This document shows, piece after piece, positions 7,650-16,200 of a DNA stretch of 38,324 nucleotides. Source of the stretch: an uncultured Zoogloea sp. (GTDB lineage: Bacteria > Pseudomonadota > Gammaproteobacteria > Burkholderiales > Rhodocyclaceae). The notes beneath the pieces are model-generated. The model was not told where the DNA came from. It ran no database searches and saw nothing but the letters and a program-made list of their open reading frames with translations. Numbering within the stretch: position 1 is the stretch's first letter; the number at the start of each line of letters is the position of its first letter. A program made the translations under genes and the position numbers. The stretch spans positions 1 to 38,324 of the forward strand of contig CALBTT010000173.1 of NCBI GenBank assembly GCA_937967645.1. Direction: 5' to 3'.

Positions 7650-10187
7650 ATGAAGATCATTGTTGTCGGCCACGGCATGGTGGGTCACAAGTTCCTCGAA
7701 GAACTCCACGCGCTCGCCCCTGCCTCCCTTGAAGTCACCGTGCTGTGCGAAGAACCTCGCGCTGCCTACGACCGGGTTCACCTGTCCGAATTCTTCGCCG
7801 GCAAGACGGCCGACGACCTGTCCCTGGTCGAACCAGGCTTCTTCGCGCAGAGCGGCTTCGCCCTGCGCCTCAAGTCCCGCGCCGCGGCCATCGACCGCCG
7901 CCAGAAGACCGTCACCACGGCCGACGGCGAAGTGCTGGCCTACGACAAGCTGGTGCTGGCCACCGGCTCGGTGCCCTTCGTGCCGCCGGTACGCGGCAAC
8001 GACCGCAGCGACTGCTTCGTCTATCGCACCATCGAAGACCTGGAAGCCATGACCGAAGCCGGTGCCCGCTCCCGGAGCGGCGTGGTGGTGGGCGGCGGCC
8101 TGCTCGGCCTGGAATGCGCCAAGGCCCTGCGCGACCTGGGCCTCGACACCCACGTGGTCGAATTCGCCCCGCGCCTGATGGCCGTGCAGGTGGATGAGGA
8201 CGGTGGCCGCATCCTGCGCAGCAAGATCGAAGCCCTCGGCCTGCACGTGCATACCAGCCGCAACACGGTGGAGATCACCAATGGCGCCCGCGCCCGCCAC
8301 CGCATGGTGTTCGACGACGGCAGCCACCTGGAGGCCGACATGATCGTGTTCTCCGCCGGCATCCGCCCGCGGGACGAACTGGCCCGCCAGAACGCCCTGG
8401 CGGTGGGCGCCCGCGGCGGCGTGGCGGTGGATGACCACTGCCGCACCAGCGATCACGACATCTACGCCATCGGCGAGTGCGCGGCCTGGAAGGACCAGGT
8501 CTACGGTCTGGTCGCCCCCGGCTACGACATGGCCCGGGTGGCCGCCCGCCACATCACCGGCCAGCAGGAAGCTGCCTTCGCCGGCGCCGACATGAGCACC
8601 AAGCTCAAGCTGATGGGCGTGGACGTGGCCAGCATCGGCGACGCCCAGGGCCGCAGCGCCGGCTGCCGCAGCTTCCGCTATGTGGACGAAGCCAAGCAGA
8701 TCTACAAGAAGATCGTCACCAGCGCCGACGGCAAGCAGCTGATCGGCGCCGTGATGGTGGGCAACGCCGACGAATACGGCACCCTGCTGCAGATGGCCCT
8801 CAACGGCATTGCCCTGCCGGCCGACCCCGAATTCCTCATCCTGCCGTCCAGCGACGGCAAGGCCAAACCGGGCCTGGGCGTGGATGCCCTGCCCGACAGC
8901 GCCCAGATCTGCTCCTGCAACAACGTCAGCAAGGGCCAGATCTGTGCCGCCGTGGCCGATGGCGCCACCGACATCGGCGCCCTCAAGGCCTGCACCAAGG
9001 CTGGCGCCACCTGCGGCGGCTGCGTGCCGCTGGTCACCCAGGTGATGAAGGCCGAGATGTCGCGCCTCGGCATGGCGGTGAACAACCACCTCTGCGAACA
9101 CTTCGCCTACTCCCGCCAGGAGCTCTTCCACCTCATCAAGGTGGGCGAGATCAAATCCTTCGACGAACTGCTGGAGAAGCACGGCAAGGGGCTCGGCTGC
9201 GACATCTGCAAACCGGTGGCAGCCAGCATCTTCGCCTCGTGCTGGAACGAGTTCGTGCTCAAGAAAGACCTGGCCGGCCTGCAGGACAGCAACGACTACT
9301 TCCTGGGCAACATCCAGAAGGACGGCACCTATTCTGTGGTGCCGCGCATGGCGGGAGGCGAAGTCACCCCCGACAGCCTCATCGCCGTCGGCCAGGTGGC
9401 CAAGAAGTACGGCCTCTACACCAAGATCACCGGCGGCCAGCGGGTGGACCTGTTCGGCGCCCGGGTCGAGCAGCTGCCCTTCATCTGGGAGGAGCTGATC
9501 GCCGCCGGCTTTGAATCCGGCCACGCCTACGGCAAGTCCCTGCGCACCGTGAAGAGCTGCGTCGGCTCCACCTGGTGCCGCTACGGCGTGGATGACAGCG
9601 TCGGCCTCGCCGTGGAGCTGGAGAACCGCTACAAGGGCCTGCGCGCGCCCCACAAGATCAAGTTCGGCGTGTCGGGCTGCACCCGCGAATGCGCCGAAGC
9701 CCAGGGCAAGGACGTGGGCATCATCGCCACCGAGAAGGGCTGGAACCTGTACGTCTGCGGCAACGGCGGCATGAAGCCGCGCCACGCCGAACTGCTGGCC
9801 GCCGACCTGACCAAGGCCCAGCTGGTCCGGCTGATCGACCGCTTCCTGATGTTCTATGTGCGCACCGCCGACCGCCTGCAGCGCACCAGCACCTGGCGCG
9901 ACAACCTGGAGGGCGGCCTCGACTACCTGAAGGACGTGGTGGTCGATGACAGCCTGGGGCTCGCCGCCGAGCTGGAAGCGCAGATGCAGCACGTGGTGGA
10001 CACCTACCAGTGCGAATGGAAGACCGCCGTCACCACGCCGGAGGTGCGCCAGCGCTTCCGCGCCTTCGTGAATAGCGAGCAGCCCGACGAACACATCGTC
10101 TTCGTGGAAGAGCGCGGCCAGATCCGCCCGGCCCGCCCCGACGAGCGCTCCGCCGCAGTCGCCGACCCCGTTGCCACCCCCGCCTGA
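7650..10187 (+). CDS. nirB: Assimilatory nitrite reductase [NAD(P)H], large subunit
   Basis: NirB reduces nitrite to ammonium in the cytoplasm with six electrons from NAD(P)H. The 845-residue protein has a full domain set: FAD-binding GHGMVGHKF at the N-terminus, an NAD(P)-binding GGGLLGLE near 149, a BFD-like [2Fe-2S] domain with CSCNN (about 421-423) and TCGGC (about 454-457), a second BFD-like segment (GLGCDIC, about 515-520), and the sirohaem/[4Fe-4S] domain with CVGSTWC (about 637-643) and SGCTRECAEA (Cys about 677 and 681). All cluster-ligand cysteines are present. The ATG at 7650 has AGGA at 7640-7643. It is first in an operon with nirD, an FNT channel and a PP2C-kinase, under a sigma-54/NtrC promoter and an ANTAR-type leader. 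Confidence 0.97.
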   Translation: MKIIVVGHGMVGHKFLEELHALAPASLEVTVLCEEPRAAYDRVHLSEFFAGKTADDLSLVEPGFFAQSGFALRLKSRAAAIDRRQKTVTTADGEVLAYDKLVLATGSVPFVPPVRGNDRSDCFVYRTIEDLEAMTEAGARSRSGVVVGGGLLGLECAKALRDLGLDTHVVEFAPRLMAVQVDEDGGRILRSKIEALGLHVHTSRNTVEITNGARARHRMVFDDGSHLEADMIVFSAGIRPRDELARQNALAVGARGGVAVDDHCRTSDHDIYAIGECAAWKDQVYGLVAPGYDMARVAARHITGQQEAAFAGADMSTKLKLMGVDVASIGDAQGRSAGCRSFRYVDEAKQIYKKIVTSADGKQLIGAVMVGNADEYGTLLQMALNGIALPADPEFLILPSSDGKAKPGLGVDALPDSAQICSCNNVSKGQICAAVADGATDIGALKACTKAGATCGGCVPLVTQVMKAEMSRLGMAVNNHLCEHFAYSRQELFHLIKVGEIKSFDELLEKHGKGLGCDICKPVAASIFASCWNEFVLKKDLAGLQDSNDYFLGNIQKDGTYSVVPRMAGGEVTPDSLIAVGQVAKKYGLYTKITGGQRVDLFGARVEQLPFIWEELIAAGFESGHAYGKSLRTVKSCVGSTWCRYGVDDSVGLAVELENRYKGLRAPHKIKFGVSGCTRECAEAQGKDVGIIATEKGWNLYVCGNGGMKPRHAELLAADLTKAQLVRLIDRFLMFYVRTADRLQRTSTWRDNLEGGLDYLKDVVVDDSLGLAAELEAQMQHVVDTYQCEWKTAVTTPEVRQRFRAFVNSEQPDEHIVFVEERGQIRPARPDERSAAVADPVATPA

Positions 10188-10198
10188 GGAGCCCGACC

Positions 10199-10537
10199 AT
10201 GAGCATCGCCCCCCTTGCCTGGACCACCGTCTGCGCGGTCGACGAGATCCTGCCCAACACCGGCGTGAGCGCCCTGGTGGAGGGCCGCCATGTGGCCATC
10301 TTCCGGATCGGCGAAAGCCGCTTCCATGCCATCGACAATGTCGACCCCAAGTCCGGCGCCAGCGTGCTGTCCCGCGGACTGGTCGGCAACCTCGGCGAGC
10401 ACGTCGTGGTGGCCTCGCCGCTCTACAAGAACCACTTCGACCTGCTCACCGGCGCCTGTCTGGAAGCCCCGGAATGCTCCGTGCGCGCCCACTGCGTGCG
10501 CATCGAGGACGGCCGCGTGCAGGTCGCCCTGGGCTGA
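10199..10537 (+). CDS. nirD: Nitrite reductase [NAD(P)H], small subunit
   Basis: NirD is the small, Rieske-fold subunit of the assimilatory nitrite reductase. The product is 112 residues, as usual, with WTTVCAVDEILPNTGVSAL at the start and FRIGESRFHAIDN in the middle. As in characterised NirD proteins, the Cys-His pairs of true Rieske proteins are absent (SPLYKNHFDLLTGACLEAPE is where the second pair would be), so it is structural rather than redox-active. It starts 11 bases after nirB with GAGGAG immediately upstream and is translated from the same mRNA. Confidence 0.95.
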   Translation: MSIAPLAWTTVCAVDEILPNTGVSALVEGRHVAIFRIGESRFHAIDNVDPKSGASVLSRGLVGNLGEHVVVASPLYKNHFDLLTGACLEAPECSVRAHCVRIEDGRVQVALG

Positions 10538-10584
10538 CGACAGCCCCCACACCGCCCCCTCCATGATTCTGAAAAGGTAATCCC

Positions 10585-11397
10585 ATGGCCTATCTCGCTC
10601 CTGCCGAGTTCGTCACCAAGATGGTGGACGCCGGCGAATCCAAGCTCCTGATGTCCACCCGCGACACCCTGATCCGCGCCTACATGGCCGGTGCCATCCT
10701 GGCCCTGGCGGCGGCCTTCGCGGTGTCGGTGTCGGTCAACACCGGCAATCCGCTGGTCGGCGCCCTGCTCTTCCCGGTGGGCTTCTGCATGCTCTACCTG
10801 CTCGGCTTCGACCTGCTGACCGGCGTGTTCACGCTGGCCCCGCTGGCCGTCTTCGACAAGCGCCCCGGCGCCACCTGGAATGGCGTGATGCGCAACTGGG
10901 GCCTGGTGTTCACCGGCAACTTCGCCGGCGCGCTGACCGTGGCGGTGTTCATGGCCATCATCTTCACCAACGGCTTCACCGAGGCGCCCAATGCCATCGG
11001 CCAGAAGATCGGCCACATCGGCGAAGGCCGCACGGTCGGCTACGCGGCCCATGGCGCGGCCGGCATGCTGACCCTCTTCGTGCGCGCCGTGATGTGCAAC
11101 TGGATGGTGTCCACCGGCGTGGTGGCGGCGATGATGTCCACCTCCGTGTCGGGCAAGGTCATCGCCATGTGGATGCCCATCCTGGTGTTCTTCTACATGG
11201 GCTTCGAACACAGCATCGTCAACATGTACCTCTTCCCGTCGGGCCTGATGCTGGGTGGCAACTTCACCTTCATGGACTACATGATCTGGAACGAGATCCC
11301 CACCGTGCTGGGCAACCTGGTCGGCGGCCTGACCTTCGTCGGCGCCACCCTCTACTCGACCCACTACAAGACGGCCCCCAAGCGCCGCGCCGCCTGA
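10585..11397 (+). CDS. nirC: Formate/nitrite transporter family channel (nitrite uptake)
   Basis: This is a 270-residue inner-membrane protein of the FNT family, which forms pentameric channels for small monovalent anions. It has about six hydrophobic helices, beginning around residues 30-52. The diagnostic motif GFEHSIVNMYLFP carries the central pore histidine, and NWMVSTGV matches the family. Placement directly after nirBD points to nitrite rather than formate; NirC is therefore the best name, though FNT sequences alone do not prove the substrate. The ribosome site AAAAGG precedes the ATG. It probably supplies nitrite to NirBD or exports excess. Confidence 0.88.
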   Translation: MAYLAPAEFVTKMVDAGESKLLMSTRDTLIRAYMAGAILALAAAFAVSVSVNTGNPLVGALLFPVGFCMLYLLGFDLLTGVFTLAPLAVFDKRPGATWNGVMRNWGLVFTGNFAGALTVAVFMAIIFTNGFTEAPNAIGQKIGHIGEGRTVGYAAHGAAGMLTLFVRAVMCNWMVSTGVVAAMMSTSVSGKVIAMWMPILVFFYMGFEHSIVNMYLFPSGLMLGGNFTFMDYMIWNEIPTVLGNLVGGLTFVGATLYSTHYKTAPKRRAA

Positions 11398-11406
11398 TCG
11401 CCCGGC

Positions 11407-13146
11407 ATGTCTGCGGCCACGCTGCGTGTCGCCCTCGGCCAGGCCTCCCTGGCCGGGGCGCACCCCACCAACCAGGATTTTCACGGTGCCTGCCTGCCAC
11501 GCGGCCACCAGCTGGCCAGCAAGGGGATCGTCCTGGCCCTGGCCGACGGCATCAGCTCCAGCGCCGTCAGCCAGGTGGCCAGCCAGACCGCCGTGCGCAG
11601 CTTTCTCGAGGACTACTACGCCACCTCCGAGGCCTGGTCGGTGCGACGGGCCGCCGAGCGGGTACTCAGCGCCACCAACGCCTGGCTGCACGCCCAGACC
11701 ATGGGCAGCGAGGGGCGTTTCGAGAAGGACCGGGGCCATGTGTGCACCTTCAGCGCCCTGATCCTCAAGGGCCGCGACCTGCACCTGCTGCACGTGGGCG
11801 ATTCGCGCATCTACCGCCTGCACGCCCAGGCCCTGGAGCAACTCACCGAGGACCACCGGCTGCGCCTGTCCTCCACTGAATCGTGCCTGGCGCGCGCCCT
11901 GGGCACCGGCCTCCACGTGGAGATCGACTACCGCAGCTGGGAGGCCGAGGTCGGCGAGATCTACCTGCTCGCCACCGACGGCGCCTGCGCCGGGCTGACG
12001 GCCCAGGATGTGCACCTGGCCCTGCAGGCCCATCCGGCAGACCTGGATGCCGTCGCCCACCAGCTGGTGAGCCTCGCCCACCGCCGCGGCAGCGATGACG
12101 ACGCGACCCTGCAGCTGCTGCGCATCGAGGCCCTGCCGACCGCCGATGCCCCCCACCCCCAGCTGCGCCGCGAAGGCCTGGCCCTGCCGCCGGTCCTGGC
12201 ACCACGGATGGCCTTCGAAGGCTTCACCCTCCTGCGCGAACTGCAGGTCAGCGCCCGCAGCCACCTGCATCTGGCCGTGGACGAGACCAGCGGCCAGCAG
12301 GTGGTGCTCAAGACCCCGTCTGTGGACCTGGCCCAGGACCCGGACTACCTCGACCGCTTCGTGCTGGAAGAATGGGTCGCCCGCCGCGTGGACAGCCCCC
12401 ATGTGATCAAGGCCTGGGCCGGCGAAAGGCCCCGCAGCCACCTCTTCGTGGCGATGGAGTACATCGACGGCCAGACCCTGGCCCAATGGCGGGTGGACCA
12501 TCCGCAACCCTCGCTGGAGAGCGTGCGCAGCATCGTCGCCCAGCTCGCCCAGGGCCTGCAGGCCCTGCACCGGCGCGAGATGCTGCACCAGGACCTGCGC
12601 CCCGAGAACGTGATGATCGATCGCCATGGCACGGTCAAGCTCATCGACCTGGCCAGCGCCCACGTCGCCGGCCTGGCCGAGTATCACCCGGACGCCCACA
12701 CCCTGGCGGTGCCCGGCACCCTCCAGTACACCGCCCCGGAATACCTGCTCGGCGAAGGGGGCAGCCCGCGCAGCGAACTCTTCGCCCTGGCCGCCCTCAC
12801 CTACGAGACACTCGGCGGCCAGCTCCCCTATGGCCTCGACGCCGCCCGGGTCCGCAGCGCCGCCGACCTGCGCCGCCTGCGCTACATCCCCCTGCGCCAT
12901 CACCGCCCCGACCTGCCGGCCTGGGTGGATGCCGTGCTCGCCAAGGCCCTTCACCCCGAACCGGCCAGGCGCCAGGAAGTGATCTCCGAGTTCATCCACG
13001 ACCTCAAGACCCCCGGTCGCGAATTCCACGACCGGCGCAGCCCACCCCTGATCGAACGCAACCCGGTGATGTTCTGGAAAGCCGCCACCGCCCTGCTCGG
13101 CCTCAGCACGGCCACGCTGCTGGCCTTGAGGGTGCTGGGCCACTGA
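11407..13146 (+). CDS. Bifunctional PP2C-type phosphatase / Ser-Thr kinase, membrane-anchored
   Basis: This 579-residue fusion has a PP2C phosphatase (about 1-240) and a Hanks-type kinase (about 265-540), then a single C-terminal membrane helix (WKAATALLGLSTATLLAL). PP2C metal ligands are visible in NQDFHG, LADGIS, GDSRIYRL, ATDGA and SDDDATL. The kinase keeps the ATP lysine (VVLKTPS, near 302), the catalytic loop HQDLRPENVMI and TAPEYL, but the HRD arginine is Gln and the DFG motif reads DLA, so activity may be altered. Such fusions are commonly found with nitrate/nitrite assimilation genes; their substrate is not established to my knowledge. It starts nine bases after the channel gene, so it is the fourth gene of the operon. 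Confidence 0.9.
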   Translation: MSAATLRVALGQASLAGAHPTNQDFHGACLPRGHQLASKGIVLALADGISSSAVSQVASQTAVRSFLEDYYATSEAWSVRRAAERVLSATNAWLHAQTMGSEGRFEKDRGHVCTFSALILKGRDLHLLHVGDSRIYRLHAQALEQLTEDHRLRLSSTESCLARALGTGLHVEIDYRSWEAEVGEIYLLATDGACAGLTAQDVHLALQAHPADLDAVAHQLVSLAHRRGSDDDATLQLLRIEALPTADAPHPQLRREGLALPPVLAPRMAFEGFTLLRELQVSARSHLHLAVDETSGQQVVLKTPSVDLAQDPDYLDRFVLEEWVARRVDSPHVIKAWAGERPRSHLFVAMEYIDGQTLAQWRVDHPQPSLESVRSIVAQLAQGLQALHRREMLHQDLRPENVMIDRHGTVKLIDLASAHVAGLAEYHPDAHTLAVPGTLQYTAPEYLLGEGGSPRSELFALAALTYETLGGQLPYGLDAARVRSAADLRRLRYIPLRHHRPDLPAWVDAVLAKALHPEPARRQEVISEFIHDLKTPGREFHDRRSPPLIERNPVMFWKAATALLGLSTATLLALRVLGH

Positions 13147-13219
13147 CTGCCGCCAGGGTCCCGCGGCGTTTTGTACTCACCTTACGGGAACATGTCTCAG
13201 CGCCCGGGGAGGGGCTGGG

Positions 13220-13225
13220 TATACT
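13220..13225 (+). promoter_or_regulatory. Candidate -10 element upstream of the hybrid kinase
   Basis: TATACT lies 45 bases before the ATG at 13271. A -35 hexamer at the proper distance is not convincing. It is the only AT-rich hexamer of this kind in the gap after the PP2C-kinase gene. Confidence 0.35.
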
Positions 13226-13270
13226 CTGTTGTGCCAGGCCAGACAGATCAAAACAAGACCCGGGGACGAC

Positions 13271-16200
13271 ATGCTGGAACCAAGACAACCGACGGGGGTG
13301 TCCTTCCTCTGGGACTCCCTGCGCTTCCAGCTGACTGTCGGCGTATTGATCCTGCAGGCGATCTGCATCCTCGCCCTCGCAGCGATGGCCCAGGACAGGC
13401 TGAAGAGCAGCTTTCTGACACAGCTGGAAGTGCAGCAGCAGAGCGACCTGGGCTTCGTCAGCACGTGGCTCGAGAACGAAATCGGCGAGCGCATCGACGC
13501 CCTGCAGGCCATCGCCGTGGGCTTGCCCCCCGCAGACTGGTCGAACAGCGCGGCCATCCAGCGTCACCTGGACAGTCAGGCCAGCGTTTCGCGGTTTTTC
13601 GGGCGGGACGTTTACGTGCTCTCCCCGGCCGGGATCCGCCTTGCCGAAGTCCCCCCGCGCCAGCAGGTCGGAACCGATTACCGCAACACGCCCTATCTCG
13701 AGCGCGCCGTGCAGAGCAAGCAGCCGGTGGTGATGCCGGTGATTGGCCGTTTCTCCGCGCGCCCCAACCTGATCTTCGCCATCCCGGTGCTGGACAAGGG
13801 TGGCAAGGTGGTCGCCGTGCTCTGCGGCTCGGACCGCCTCGGCCCCGGCGGCCATTTCGACATCTCCGCCTTCCCCAATGGCGGCAAGCACAGCGGCTAC
13901 CAGGTCATCGCGCTGGCCGAGCAGACCTACGTGGCCCACACCGAGGCATCGAAGATCTTGAAGGACGTGCATGCCGACGCTGGCGACCCGCTGCTGGCAC
14001 GCAGACTCAAGGAGGGATTCGAGGGTACGGGCCGCTCCATCGACGCCGCCGGGAACGAGATCATCTCCCAAGCCAGGCGCCTACCGGCAATCAACTGGCT
14101 GGTCATCGCCGCGGTGCCTGCGGAACTGGCCCTCGCCCCACTGGCCGACCTGACCCATACCCTCTGGATCGGCGCGCTGCTGGCCATGCTGATCACCGGG
14201 CTGGTGGTCTGGCGCTTCATGGGCAAGCAGCTGCGGCCGCTCGAAAGCGGCGCCACCCGCATCAGCACCGCCCTGCCCAGCATGACCCCGACCCAACTGC
14301 CGGAAACCGGACGTCGCGAGATCCGGGTCTTCCTGCATCACTTCAACCAGCTCTACCAGGTCATCCAGGCGCAGTTCCTGGCCCTCCAGCAGGAGCGGGA
14401 CAGCCTGGAAGCCGTGGTCGGCAAGCGCACGGAAGCGCTGACCAGCAGCGAGCGATTCACCCGGGCCATCGCCGATGCGCTGCCCGGCATGATTGCCTAT
14501 TGGGACACCCATCTGCAGAACCGCTTCGCCAACCGCGCTTTCCTGGACTGGTTCGACAAGACACCCGGCCAGATGGAAGGCATCGGGATGCGCGAACTCC
14601 TCGGAGAGGACGCCTATCACTTCAGTGAAGCCTATATCCAGGCCGCCCTGCAGGGCGAACGGCAATCCTTCGAGCGCATCCTGTCGAAACCGGGCACGGC
14701 CTGCCGGCATTTCCTGACTCATTACGTCCCTGACGGCCCAGCGGGCGCGGTGCAGGGCGTCTTCGTGCTGCTCTACGACATCACCGAACGCAAGGCCGCC
14801 GAACAGGAGATCCAGAAGCAGGCCGACGAGCTGGACGACTTGTACAACCACGCCCCTTGCGGCTATCACTCCCTGGACGAGCAGGGCGTGATCCAGAAGA
14901 TCAACGACACCGAGCTCGAGTGGCTCGGTTATTCCCGCGACGAGATCGTCGGCAAGCGGCACCTGGTGGAGTTCCTGACGCCGCCGGCGATCCAGACATT
15001 CCGGGAGAGTTTCCCCAGGGTCCGTGCCGGTGGCACCCTCCGCGAGCTGCCCCTGGAGCTGGTGCGCCGGAACGGCGACACCCTGCCCGTGCTGCTGTCC
15101 GCCTCCGCCGTCCTCGACGAGGCCGGACGATTCGTGTGTACCCGTTCGGCCCTGCTCGACTACTCACAGCTGCGCCGCCAGCAGGAGATGCTGGAGCAGG
15201 TGCTGCTGGCCTCGCCCATGGCCGTGCGCATCGCCCGCGCGGAAGACCACCAGATCCTGTTCGTGAATCAGGCCTTCTGCAACCTGGTCCGCCGCAACAA
15301 GGACGAGGCCGACCATGATGATGTCAGCCGCTATTACGCCGACCCGCAGGTCTTTGATGAGATCTATGCCGCGCTGGCGCGGGGCGAGATAGTGCTCAAC
15401 CGGCTGGTCGAGATCTACTTTCCGGACGACCCGGACGAAGCGCATGTGTGGGCCTTGGGCTCCTACATGAACATCGACTACGGGGGCAGCCCAGCGGTGC
15501 TGGCCTGGTTCTTCGACATCACCCGGCTGCAGGAGGCGAAGTCGGAGGCGGAGGCCGCCACCCAGGCCAAGAGCGCCTTCCTGGCCAACATGAGCCACGA
15601 GATCCGGACACCGATGAACGCCATCATCGGCATGGCCGAGCTGGCTCTGGCCACCGAACTGAGCCCCAAGCAGCTCAATTATGTGTCCAAGATCAAGTCG
15701 GCCTCGGAGAGCCTGCTGACCATCATCAACGACATTCTCGACTTCTCCAAGATCGAAGCCGGGAAGCTGGAGATGGAGACCACCTGCTTCGTGCTGGAGA
15801 GCGTCTTCGACCGGCTCTCCAGCGTGGTCGCCCTGCGCGCCGAGAGCCAGGGGATCGAGCTCTATTACGACATCGACGAGGATACCCACGTCCTCGAGGG
15901 CGACCCGCTGCGGCTGGGCCAGATCCTCACCAACCTGGTCAGCAACGCCCTGAAGTTCTCGACCGGCGGCAATGTCATCGTCAAGGTGCGGACCGCCTGC
16001 CTTGCGGACCAGGACGTCGAGCTGCACTGCTCGGTGAGCGACGAAGGCATCGGCATGAGCGAGGCGCAGCTGGCCCGGCTCTTCAAGCCCTTCACCCAGG
16101 CAGACTCCTCGACCACGCGGCGCTTCGGCGGCACCGGCCTCGGCCTGTCGATCAGCCGGCAGCTGGTCGAGCTGATGGGCGGCCGCATCTGGGCGGAAAG

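Noticed and set aside
7644..10094. 816-residue open frame on the minus strand opposite nirB
   Set aside because: It is the antisense shadow of a GC-rich gene: His/Ala/Gly/Val-rich, no domain motifs, and nirB on the plus strand has every family motif.
10423..13143. 906-residue open frame on the minus strand across nirC and the PP2C-kinase
   Set aside because: It spans two clearly recognised plus-strand genes and has shadow-type composition (Gly/His/Gln/Val repeats).
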